Assembly (NCBI GenBank): GCA_038230255.1
Contig: JBBRNP010000002.1
Coordinates: forward strand, 310,001-374,000
DNA: 64,000 nucleotides
DNA from: AV40 sp038230255
GTDB taxonomy: Bacteria; Verrucomicrobiota; Verrucomicrobiia; Chthoniobacterales; UBA10450
Direction of reading: 5' to 3'
Made by a program: the position numbers and the translations under genes
The notes under the pieces: model-generated
What the model saw: the letters and a program-made list of their open reading frames with translations, nothing else
Databases searched by the model: none
Told to the model about the DNA's origin: nothing
Part shown: piece after piece, positions 53,304-60,939 of the stretch
Layout: each line of letters opens with the position of its first letter
Numbering within the stretch: position 1 is the first letter of the stretch

Positions 53304-54687
53304 GCTCGATCGCGTAGCGCTTGAGTTTGTTGTAGAGCGTCGGCCGTTGAATGCCGAGCAGTTCGGCCGCTTTCTTCTTGTTTCCGTGGCACTGCGCCAA
53401 CGCCTGCAGGATCGTTACCCGCTCCATGTCGTCGAGACTTTGCACGCCTTGCGGGACAACGCTGCGCTCAATTTGTTGCAATGCCGCCGGCAACTGCAAT
53501 TCGCCCGGCAATTCTTTCACGCTGACGACGTTTTGCCGCGCCAGCACGACCGCATATTCCATCGCGTTCTGCAATTCGCGCACGTTTCCCGGCCACGCAT
53601 AATCGAGCAACTTTTGGAATGCTTCCGGCGAAATCTCGGGTTCGGATTTTCCGAGCTGCTGCGCAAACTGTTTTATAAAAAATGTGACCAGCGGCGGAAT
53701 GTCCTGCTTTCGTTCGCGCAACGGCGGAACTTCGATCTGAAAGGTGTTGAGCCGATAATATAAGTCCGAACGCAACCGGTTGTCGGCCAGTGCCTGCGCG
53801 GTTGGCCGGTTGGTCGCCGCGATTACGCGAAAATTCGCCTTCATCGTTCGGGTGCTCCCGAGCGGCCGAAATTCCCTCTCCTGCAGCACCCGCAAGAAAC
53901 GCGTCTGCAAATCCGCCGGCATGTCCGAGATCTCATCCAAAAACAGAGTGCTCCCGTCCGCCGCTGCAATCATTCCCGGAAAATCATTCGTCGCTCCGGT
54001 GAACGCGCCTTTGACATAACCAAATAACTCTCCCTCAATCATCGTTTGCGGAAACGCCGCGCAATTGAGTTTCACCATCGGCCGTTCCGAGCGCCGACTG
54101 CGATGATGAATCAAATTCGCGATCACTTCCTTGCCGACGCCGCTCTCGCCGGTGATCAACACATTGGCTTCCGACGGCGCCATCGCATTGATCAACTCCT
54201 CGATTTCCTGCATCGACTTGCTTTTGAATACAGGCGTCAATCGCGTCTCCGCGATTTCCAAGCGTTTCTCGAGTTCTACCGTTTTCTCGCGAAGCTGTTT
54301 CGTTTCGCGAAGGAGCGATTGTTTCTCCAGCGCTTTTTCGACCAGGCTAAGCAATTCCTCCGGCGCGTACGGTTTGCTGATGAAATGAAACGCGCCACGC
54401 TTGATCGATTCGATCGCGTTATTGAGCGTGTCGTGCGCGGTCAGGATGATGACCTGGGTCTCTGGCCGCTCGGTCTTAATCTGGTCAAGCATCTGCAATC
54501 CTTCCGCGTCCGGCAGTTGCAGATCGAGCAGGACGAGAGACGCCGCCTTCTTTTTCAACGCCTTTAATCCAGCCGCGGCTGTCGACGCAGTCTCGGTTTC
54601 GAATCCGTGGCGATTAAGCAGCGCTTCGAGCGTGAGCAGAATCGGCCTCTCGTCATCGATAATCAGAATACGCCGCGTCTCTTTCAT
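53299..54687 (-). CDS. NtrC-type sigma-54 response regulator
   Basis: About 462 residues. A receiver (LVLLDLQLPDAEG acceptor Asp; FISKPYAPEE Lys) is followed by an AAA+ domain (GESGVGKEV, GAFTGA for sigma-54 contact, LFLDEISDMP, GNVRELQN) and a Fis-type helix-turn-helix (KKKAAELLGIQRPTLYNKL). It activates sigma-54 promoters after phosphorylation. It is preceded by a kinase gene with 11 bases between, which should be its partner. Target genes are unknown. Confidence 0.96.
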   Translation of the reverse strand: MKETRRILIIDDERPILLTLEALLNRHGFETETASTAAAGLKALKKKAASLVLLDLQLPDAEGLQMLDQIKTERPETQVIILTAHDTLNNAIESIKRGAFHFISKPYAPEELLSLVEKALEKQSLLRETKQLREKTVELEKRLEIAETRLTPVFKSKSMQEIEELINAMAPSEANVLITGESGVGKEVIANLIHHRSRRSERPMVKLNCAAFPQTMIEGELFGYVKGAFTGATNDFPGMIAAADGSTLFLDEISDMPADLQTRFLRVLQEREFRPLGSTRTMKANFRVIAATNRPTAQALADNRLRSDLYYRLNTFQIEVPPLRERKQDIPPLVTFFIKQFAQQLGKSEPEISPEAFQKLLDYAWPGNVRELQNAMEYAVVLARQNVVSVKELPGELQLPAALQQIERSVVPQGVQSLDDMERVTILQALAQCHGNKKKAAELLGIQRPTLYNKLKRYAIEL

Positions 54688-54698
54688 CTAGTTCGAGA

Positions 54699-55409
54699 TC
54701 ATCTTTCCGCCGGGAAAGATGGCAGCGTAAAAGTCGTGACGAGGGTCGATGTTTTTTGATCGTACTCAGCTCGGAAATCGCCACCATGCGCTTCCGCAAT
54801 CGAACGCACGCGATTCAGACCGAGCCCATAGTGGCCCTGGCTCACGTTTCGCAACGGTTCGCGACCCCAATTGTCGGTTGATAATTCGAAGCGCGCTTTC
54901 GGTTCCTCCAACTCGAAGACCAAACGATTATTGTCGATCTTAATCTTCGCCGCGATCGATTTAATATTGCGCTCGTGATAAAACGCGTTGCTGAAAATTT
55001 CGAGGAAAGCTTGTTGAACCAACTGCGGATCGACTTGCAGCACCTCATCTTTCAATTGCACGTCCCAGGTCACCTTGGCTGCGTTATCCGGGAATTCCTT
55101 CGCCAGCTTTTGTTTCAAGTCCTCGACGAAATCCGCCGCCGGGTAGGGAATCAGATTGGGATTGGTCTGGCTGAGGCCGGAGGTCAAGCGCTGCAGACTG
55201 ATTCCGATTTGCGAAATCATTTCGCGCAATCGCTGAACCTCTTTCTTCATTTCCGCGTCTTCGGCCAACTCCGCCAGGAAAGCAGATTGCAGCTCCACCG
55301 CGTTCAAGTTGTTTCGAATGTCGTGGCTCAGTTGCCGGACAAATTTGACCATGTCGGGCCATGGCACGCCGGGCGAGTGGTTTTCTGGTTGCTCAGAGGA
55401 TTTCGACAT
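54699..55409 (-). CDS. Soluble histidine kinase, partner of the NtrC-type regulator
   Basis: About 236 residues. H box in FVRQLSHDIRNNLNAVE (about residue 30), an N box in FLEIFSNAFYHE and the G box in GHYGLGLNRVRSIAEAHGG. There are no membrane helices and no PAS or GAF sensor, so the signal must reach it through a partner protein or an intracellular cue. The HATPase has a degenerate N box region and may be a phosphatase-biased kinase. It lies between pgi (24 bases upstream) and the regulator. Confidence 0.88.
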   Translation of the reverse strand: MSKSSEQPENHSPGVPWPDMVKFVRQLSHDIRNNLNAVELQSAFLAELAEDAEMKKEVQRLREMISQIGISLQRLTSGLSQTNPNLIPYPAADFVEDLKQKLAKEFPDNAAKVTWDVQLKDEVLQVDPQLVQQAFLEIFSNAFYHERNIKSIAAKIKIDNNRLVFELEEPKARFELSTDNWGREPLRNVSQGHYGLGLNRVRSIAEAHGGDFRAEYDQKTSTLVTTFTLPSFPAER

Positions 55410-55433
55410 ATTCAGCGCGGCATCGGGTAGTTG

Positions 55434-57011
55434 CTATTCCTTGAGGGAAAATTGGTCGTCCGACGGTCCTTCACTTTTCGCAATCTGCACATGCGAATCG
55501 TTGCTCGCAAGATGTTGCAACACGTGAAAAACGTCTTCCGGGTCGGCGTCGATCGCCCGCGCAATTTCCTCGGAAGTCTTACCGGTTCCCGGCGAAAGTT
55601 TTTTGCGAACGTCATCTTGCAACTGAAGCAATCGTGTGGCCGCTTTCTTTCCGGCTTCCACACCCGGTTGATGATAGGCGTTGATGTTGACCAGCGAACC
55701 GTAGAAGCCGACCGCGCGTTCGTAGAGCGCGATCAAAGCACCGATGTTAAATGCATTCGCGTCGGCAATGCTGACCGTGATCGATTCGCGCTCCTTTTCG
55801 TAAAGCGCCGTCCGCGTTCCGCGCAGAAATCCGTGCAGATAATCTCCGCTGGTAACGCCGCTCTCCACTTCGAAAGCCGCACGATTACGATCCTTCGCAA
55901 CTTCAATGAACGTCAGGAAGAAATTTAAAACGCCGTCGCGCAATTGCTGCACGTAGGCGTGTTGATCGGTCGATCCCTTGTTCCCGTAAACGGCGATGCC
56001 TTGATTCACAATTTTACCGTCGAGATCCTTCTCTTTGCCTAACGATTCCATCACCAGCTGCTGAAGATAACGGCTGAAGAGCAGCAGCCGGTCTTTATAC
56101 GGCAGCACCACCATGTCTTTTTCGCCGCGACCGTTGCCGGCGTAAAACCACATCAAAGCGAGCAGCATCGCGGCGTTTTGCCGAAAATCGTTGGCTCGCG
56201 TTCGTTCGTCCATCGCCGCCGCGCCGGCCAGGAAATTGTCGATGTCGAAACCTTCCAATGCCATCGGCACGAGTCCGACCGCGCTCATCACCGACGTGCG
56301 CCCACCAACCCAATCCCACATTGGAAAGCGCGCAATCCAACCACTTTTCTCCGCGTGCTTGTCCAGATCGCTGCCGACGCCGGTAATGGCGACCGCGTGT
56401 TTGGCAAAATCCAGGCCGGCGGCTTTGAATCGAGCTTCCGCTTCCAACATTCCGTTGCGCGTTTCTTTCGTTCCGCCCGACTTCGAAATCACGACGACGA
56501 TCGTGCGTGCGAGTTTGTTGTCGATCTTGTCGAGGACGCGATCGAATCCGTCCGGGTCGGTGTTATCGAAAAAGTAAATGTCGAATGGATCCTTCGCGGT
56601 CCCGAGCGCTTCGGCGATGAATTGGGGCCCGAGCGCCGAACCACCAATCCCAATCGAGAGGACGTGTTGAAAGTTTTCGCCCGAACCGCCTTTGATTCTC
56701 CCTTTGTGGACATCAGCCGCGAATTCCTTTATCCGCGCGTACGTCTTCTCGATCTCGGCGCGTAACTCCGCATTTGGCGCGAGCGCGGGTTTGCGCAGCC
56801 AATAATGGCCAACCATTCGTTTTTCATCCGGGTTCCCAATGCCGCCTGCTTCCAGGTCGCGCATCGCGGCAAACGCCTTCTCGATCTTGGATCCCATTTT
56901 GTCGAAGAAGTCGTCTGGAAACTTCATCCGGCTGATGTCGATCGAAAAACCGAGATCGTCGTAGCGCAATAAATATTGCTGGAAGCGCTGCCAAAGCGAC
57001 GAAGAAGCCAT
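55434..57011 (-). CDS. pgi: Glucose-6-phosphate isomerase
   Basis: About 525 residues. SIS-fold signatures: VLSIGIGGSALGPQFIAEAL, FFDNTDPDGFDRVL, VVISKSGGTKETRNG, GGRTSVMSAVG, and the late NINAYHQPGVEAGKKAA. It converts glucose 6-phosphate to fructose 6-phosphate in glycolysis and gluconeogenesis. It appears to be co-transcribed with a sensor kinase and a sigma-54 regulator (24- and 11-base gaps), unusual partners for pgi. Confidence 0.95.
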   Translation of the reverse strand: MASSSLWQRFQQYLLRYDDLGFSIDISRMKFPDDFFDKMGSKIEKAFAAMRDLEAGGIGNPDEKRMVGHYWLRKPALAPNAELRAEIEKTYARIKEFAADVHKGRIKGGSGENFQHVLSIGIGGSALGPQFIAEALGTAKDPFDIYFFDNTDPDGFDRVLDKIDNKLARTIVVVISKSGGTKETRNGMLEAEARFKAAGLDFAKHAVAITGVGSDLDKHAEKSGWIARFPMWDWVGGRTSVMSAVGLVPMALEGFDIDNFLAGAAAMDERTRANDFRQNAAMLLALMWFYAGNGRGEKDMVVLPYKDRLLLFSRYLQQLVMESLGKEKDLDGKIVNQGIAVYGNKGSTDQHAYVQQLRDGVLNFFLTFIEVAKDRNRAAFEVESGVTSGDYLHGFLRGTRTALYEKERESITVSIADANAFNIGALIALYERAVGFYGSLVNINAYHQPGVEAGKKAATRLLQLQDDVRKKLSPGTGKTSEEIARAIDADPEDVFHVLQHLASNDSHVQIAKSEGPSDDQFSLKE

Positions 57012-57017
57012 AAAATC

Positions 57018-57113
57018 AGTGACGAGTGGCGAGTGACAGGTGACGAGTTTTCACTGTGCAGCGCGATCTATAATCTCGTCTACTTGTCACACGTCACATG
57101 TCACTTGTCACTC
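57018..57113. repeat. GTGACGAGTG inverted repeat at the S9 peptidase end
   Basis: Left arm about 57018-57047 (AGTGACGAGTGGCGAGTGAC...) and right arm about 57083-57113 (CTTGTCACACGTCACATGTC...) are inverted relative to one another and built of short GTGAC units. The S9 peptidase stop codon (57094-57096) falls inside the right arm, so its last residues derive from the repeat. Confidence 0.7.
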
Positions 57114-59424
57114 CCAATGGCGGCTTCGTTGTGCCGCTTTCCTTCTTGATTGGTACTTCATCCTTGGGGGCGACATCATATTCCGGTTTCGGGGTGCCGA
57201 GCAGCCAGTGGTCGAACCAGCCGACAATATTTTGCAAACGCTCGACCCGATGCCACGGCTTGCCCGAGCGTGAGAGTTCGTGCGATTCGTCAGGAAACCG
57301 CACCATCACCGTCGGGATTTTCCGAAACTTGAGCGCCCGGAACATTTCCTCGCCACCGGCACTGGGCGGTGTGCGATAATCGGCTTCTCCCAAAATGAAC
57401 ATCATCGGTGTCTTCACATCTTTGATGTAAGTGATCGGCGAACGCGCTTTGAAGTCCTCTTCCTGATCGAAGGGTGGTCCTTTGAACCAAGCCGGCTGGA
57501 ACAGGGTGAAGTCCGCCGTGTACCACCAATGCACCCAGCTCGCGATGTCGCGCTGCGAAACCGCGGCCGCGAAGCGAGTCGTATGTCCGACGACCCAGTT
57601 CGTAAGTAATCCGCCGCCGCTGCCGCCGGTAACGCCGAGCTTTTTCTCATCGATATAGCCGCGCTTGATCACTTCATCCACGCCCGCCATCAAATCTTTG
57701 AAATCGTCGCCCGGATAATGGTACTGGATCACGTTCCCGAACTCCTGGCCGTAGGTAGTGCTGCCGCGCGGATTGGGAAAGAGCACCACATAACCCTTCG
57801 CCGCCATCCATTGAAATTCGTGCTCGAAAATGTAGCCGTAGGCCGCGTGTGGTCCGCCATGAATGTTGAGAATGAGCGGATATTTTTTTGCGGCGTTGAA
57901 GTCGGGCGGCTTTTGCATCCAGGCTTGAATCGTTTTACCGTCGAAACTTTTGTAGGAAATTTCTTCCGGCTCGGTCAGATTGAGTTTGGAGAAAAGTTCC
58001 TTGTTAACATCGGTCAACTGTCGTGGCTGCGCGTTCGGTGACTGTCGATCTAACACAAACAAATCCCCGACCCGCGTTCCGGTGGAGACCGCGTAAATAA
58101 TCTTTGAGCCGTCGTTAGACGCGCGAAACCGGGAGACTGCCTGATTGCCGTTGACCAGATCGCTGACGGTGCCGCTTGTCGCATCGAACGATGCCAAAAT
58201 TGATTTGCCTTCTTTGCCATAGCTTTCCACCAAACTGCGGCCATCCGGTGTCCAGATCGGAATGCTTCGACCGCCGGCGCGGGGCGGGGCATTGTCGCCG
58301 AACGGTCCATCGCCGATGTCGAAATCGAATTTCTCAGTCAAATTTCGCGGCTTGGCGTTCGGTGTAAGATCGACAATCCACAGGTCTGGTTGCGTATAGG
58401 AGTTCACCGGCTGCGTGACCGAGGTGACGAACGCAAACTGTTTTCCGTCTGGACTCAGCGAGAGCGGGCCGACGTCCATGTCGATCGTAGTGATCTTGGT
58501 TGCGTTGCCGCCATTCGCGCTGATCGAATAAAGTTCGCTCTTTGCCTGTTCGTAATATGGTTCGTCGATGTGAAGCGAAACAAAGTAGATCTGCGCGCCG
58601 TCCTTCGACCAAACAACGTTGCCTTCATCAAAACGCCCGGACGTCAGTTGCTTCGGCTGCACTTTTTCATCCGCGTTGCGTGGCGCCTGGACCGCCCAGA
58701 TGTGCGCCGGATGCTTGGGATCGGTGTAGCCTTCGTTGTCTTCCCGGTAGACCGCGCGCGTGATCACGCGCACATCGCTCTCGTGCTCTGATTCAGCTTC
58801 CGCTTTCTTGACGGCTTGCTCAGCCGCAGTTTTCGACGCTGCGTCTTTTTCACCTGGAGTTTTCGACGCTGCGGGCGAAACGCCTGGTGAAATCTCGCTG
58901 ACTGCTTTCTTCAATTCGTCTTCTTTCTTCTTTTTCTTTTCCTGTTTGGCGATGTCTTCCGCATTTGTTTCGCTCGTAAACGCAATTGTCTTTCCGTCGG
59001 GTGACCAAACTGGATTGCTCGCGCCTTTTGGTAAATCGGTAAAGGAAAATGAATCCCCTCCGGTCATCGGTAAGATCGACAATTGCGGCGGCTCGGGTTT
59101 GCCGTCTTTCTCGGTCGCCCGAACGAACACCAAATATTTTCCATCCGGCGACCAGCGCGGCATGGAATCGTGATCGCCCTTCGTAAGCTGATGCGGTTCT
59201 TCGCCCCCAGCGGTCGGCACCGACCAGATGGAAGTGTTATAGCCCTCTTTTTTCTCGTTCACCGTCACGCGCACAAACGCGACGCGCGACCCGTCCGGAG
59301 AAATCTGCGGATCGCCGATCCAGACAAAATCCCAAAGATCTTTTTCCGTGATGTTTCGTTTTTGCGCGAAAAGATTCCCACCGACCGCAAGGACGACAAA
59401 GAGGAAAGTAATCAATCTATTCAT
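57094..59424 (-). CDS. S9 family prolyl oligopeptidase-like peptidase
   Basis: About 776 residues with a signal peptide (MNRLITFLFVVLAVGGNLFA). A WD40-like (PD40) beta-propeller in the first half carries repeats such as PVWSPDGKTIAF. The alpha/beta hydrolase domain follows with Ser in VTGGSGGGLLTN, Asp in ILGEADYRTPP and His in DESHELS. A charged insert of about 55 residues between propeller blades contains repeated Ala/Lys/Glu/Pro text. It cleaves peptides outside the cytoplasm. Two 10-mer copies fall in different frames (VDL and LSIL). Confidence 0.93.
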   Translation of the reverse strand: MNRLITFLFVVLAVGGNLFAQKRNITEKDLWDFVWIGDPQISPDGSRVAFVRVTVNEKKEGYNTSIWSVPTAGGEEPHQLTKGDHDSMPRWSPDGKYLVFVRATEKDGKPEPPQLSILPMTGGDSFSFTDLPKGASNPVWSPDGKTIAFTSETNAEDIAKQEKKKKKEDELKKAVSEISPGVSPAASKTPGEKDAASKTAAEQAVKKAEAESEHESDVRVITRAVYREDNEGYTDPKHPAHIWAVQAPRNADEKVQPKQLTSGRFDEGNVVWSKDGAQIYFVSLHIDEPYYEQAKSELYSISANGGNATKITTIDMDVGPLSLSPDGKQFAFVTSVTQPVNSYTQPDLWIVDLTPNAKPRNLTEKFDFDIGDGPFGDNAPPRAGGRSIPIWTPDGRSLVESYGKEGKSILASFDATSGTVSDLVNGNQAVSRFRASNDGSKIIYAVSTGTRVGDLFVLDRQSPNAQPRQLTDVNKELFSKLNLTEPEEISYKSFDGKTIQAWMQKPPDFNAAKKYPLILNIHGGPHAAYGYIFEHEFQWMAAKGYVVLFPNPRGSTTYGQEFGNVIQYHYPGDDFKDLMAGVDEVIKRGYIDEKKLGVTGGSGGGLLTNWVVGHTTRFAAAVSQRDIASWVHWWYTADFTLFQPAWFKGPPFDQEEDFKARSPITYIKDVKTPMMFILGEADYRTPPSAGGEEMFRALKFRKIPTVMVRFPDESHELSRSGKPWHRVERLQNIVGWFDHWLLGTPKPEYDVAPKDEVPIKKESGTTKPPLGVTSDM

Positions 59425-59441
59425 AGACGCAGATTTCTTTT

Positions 59442-59500
59442 AGACAGGATCAACAAGATTTTTTGGATTTCAGAATCACTTTAATCCTGTAAATCCTGTC
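59442..59500. repeat. ACAGGATT inverted repeat, copy 2
   Basis: AGACAGGATCAACAAGATT (59442-59460) and AATCCTGTAAATCCTGTC (59483-59500), matching the arms of the element at 11282-11350. It separates the S9 peptidase start (59424) from the icd stop (59507). Confidence 0.8.
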
Positions 59501-59506
59501 GATTTC

Positions 59507-60817
59507 TTACATGTGCTCAATCACGTTATCGCCAAACTGCGAGCATTTGATCTCGGTCGCGCCGTCCATCAATCGCGCGAAATCGTAAGTCACGCGTTTG
59601 CTCGCGATCGCCCCTTTCAATCCCTTTAGAATCAGGTCGGCGGCTTCGCTCCAGCCCATGTACCGGAACATCATTTCGCCGGACAGAATCACCGAACCCG
59701 GATTCACTTTGTCCTGGTTCGCGTATTTCGGGGCGGTCCCGTGGGTCGCTTCGAAAACCGCGTGACCGGTGATGTAATTAATATTCCCGCCGGGCGCGAT
59801 TCCGATCCCGCCCACTTGCGCGGCCAGCGCGTCGCTCAAATAATCGCCGTTCAAATTCAAGGTCGCGATCACATCGAAATCTTCCGGCCGCGTTAGCACT
59901 TGCTGCAACGTGATATCGGCGATCGCGTCTTTGATTACAATGCCGCCGCCCGGTTTGCCCATCGGAATTTTGCACCACGGGCCGCCGTCGATTTCTTCCG
60001 CGCCAAAATAACTTTTCGCAATGTCGTAGCCCCAGTCCCGAAACGCGCCTTCGGTGAACTTCATGATGTTGCCCTTGTGCACGAGCGTCACGCTCTTGCG
60101 CTGGTTCAGGATCGCGTAACTGATCGCGCTGTGGATCAGGCGCACGCTTCCAGAGCGGCTGACCGGTTTCAATCCGAGTCCGACCATCACGTTATCTTTT
60201 TCCGGCGCACCGACTCGTTTCCAAAACTCCGCTGCCTTTTCGCGGGTGCCGAACCGGATCTTATCGAACTCTTTCGGAAATTCTTTCTGGAAAAAATCGA
60301 GGATCTTTTGCGCTTCCGGTGTGCCGGCGGCGTACTCGATCCCGGCGTAAATGTCTTCCGTGTTTTCGCGGAAGATCACCATGTCGATTTTCTCCGGGTG
60401 CTTGACCGGCGAGGGGACGCCTTTGAAGTACTGGACCGGTCGCAGGCAGACGAAAAGATCGAGAAGTTGCCGCAGCGCGACATTGAGAGAACGGATTCCG
60501 CCACCGACCGGTGTGGTCAAGGGACCTTTGATCCCGACCATATATTCGCGGAACGCTTCCACCGTGTCGTCCGGCAACCAGGAATCGAACTTGTCCTTGG
60601 CCGCCTGACCGGCGAACACTTCAAACCACGCGATCTTCTTTTTCCCGCCGTAAGCTTTTTCAACCGCGGCGTCGAACACGCGCTCGCTCGCCGCCCAAAT
60701 ATCCGGTCCGGTGCCGTCGCCACGGATGAATGGAATGATCGGCCGATCCGGCACATTGAGCCGATCAGTTCGGGTAATTTTTTCGCCATTCGGCGGAGCG
60801 ATGTCTTTGTACGGCAT
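59507..60817 (-). CDS. icd: Isocitrate dehydrogenase (NADP type)
   Basis: About 436 residues of E. coli-type Icd: IEGDG-like FIRGDGTGPDI, IKGPLTTPVGGGIRSLN with the phospho-regulated Ser, VIFRENTEDIYAGIE, LVHKGNIMKFTEGAF, NLNGDYLSDALAAQVGG and ATHGTAPKYANQDKVNPGS. It oxidises isocitrate to 2-oxoglutarate. ATG 60817 aligns with the family; a TTG 28 codons upstream is less likely. A copy of the 10-mer (TGTCGATCTT, 60818-60827) touches the start codon, occupying the ribosome-binding position. Confidence 0.95.
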   Translation of the reverse strand: MPYKDIAPPNGEKITRTDRLNVPDRPIIPFIRGDGTGPDIWAASERVFDAAVEKAYGGKKKIAWFEVFAGQAAKDKFDSWLPDDTVEAFREYMVGIKGPLTTPVGGGIRSLNVALRQLLDLFVCLRPVQYFKGVPSPVKHPEKIDMVIFRENTEDIYAGIEYAAGTPEAQKILDFFQKEFPKEFDKIRFGTREKAAEFWKRVGAPEKDNVMVGLGLKPVSRSGSVRLIHSAISYAILNQRKSVTLVHKGNIMKFTEGAFRDWGYDIAKSYFGAEEIDGGPWCKIPMGKPGGGIVIKDAIADITLQQVLTRPEDFDVIATLNLNGDYLSDALAAQVGGIGIAPGGNINYITGHAVFEATHGTAPKYANQDKVNPGSVILSGEMMFRYMGWSEAADLILKGLKGAIASKRVTYDFARLMDGATEIKCSQFGDNVIEHM

Positions 60818-60939
60818 AAGATCGACATTGTAGAGGCGGGTTTCGTCGCCGGCAACGCCATCGGCAAAGGCGTATTTGCAATCCTTACGTAATTCCCACA
60901 AATACTAGGCTTGGCACAGGAGCGGCTTGTGACCCAAGG

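Noticed and set aside
59900..60892. 330-residue plus-strand frame
   Set aside because: Antisense shadow of icd.
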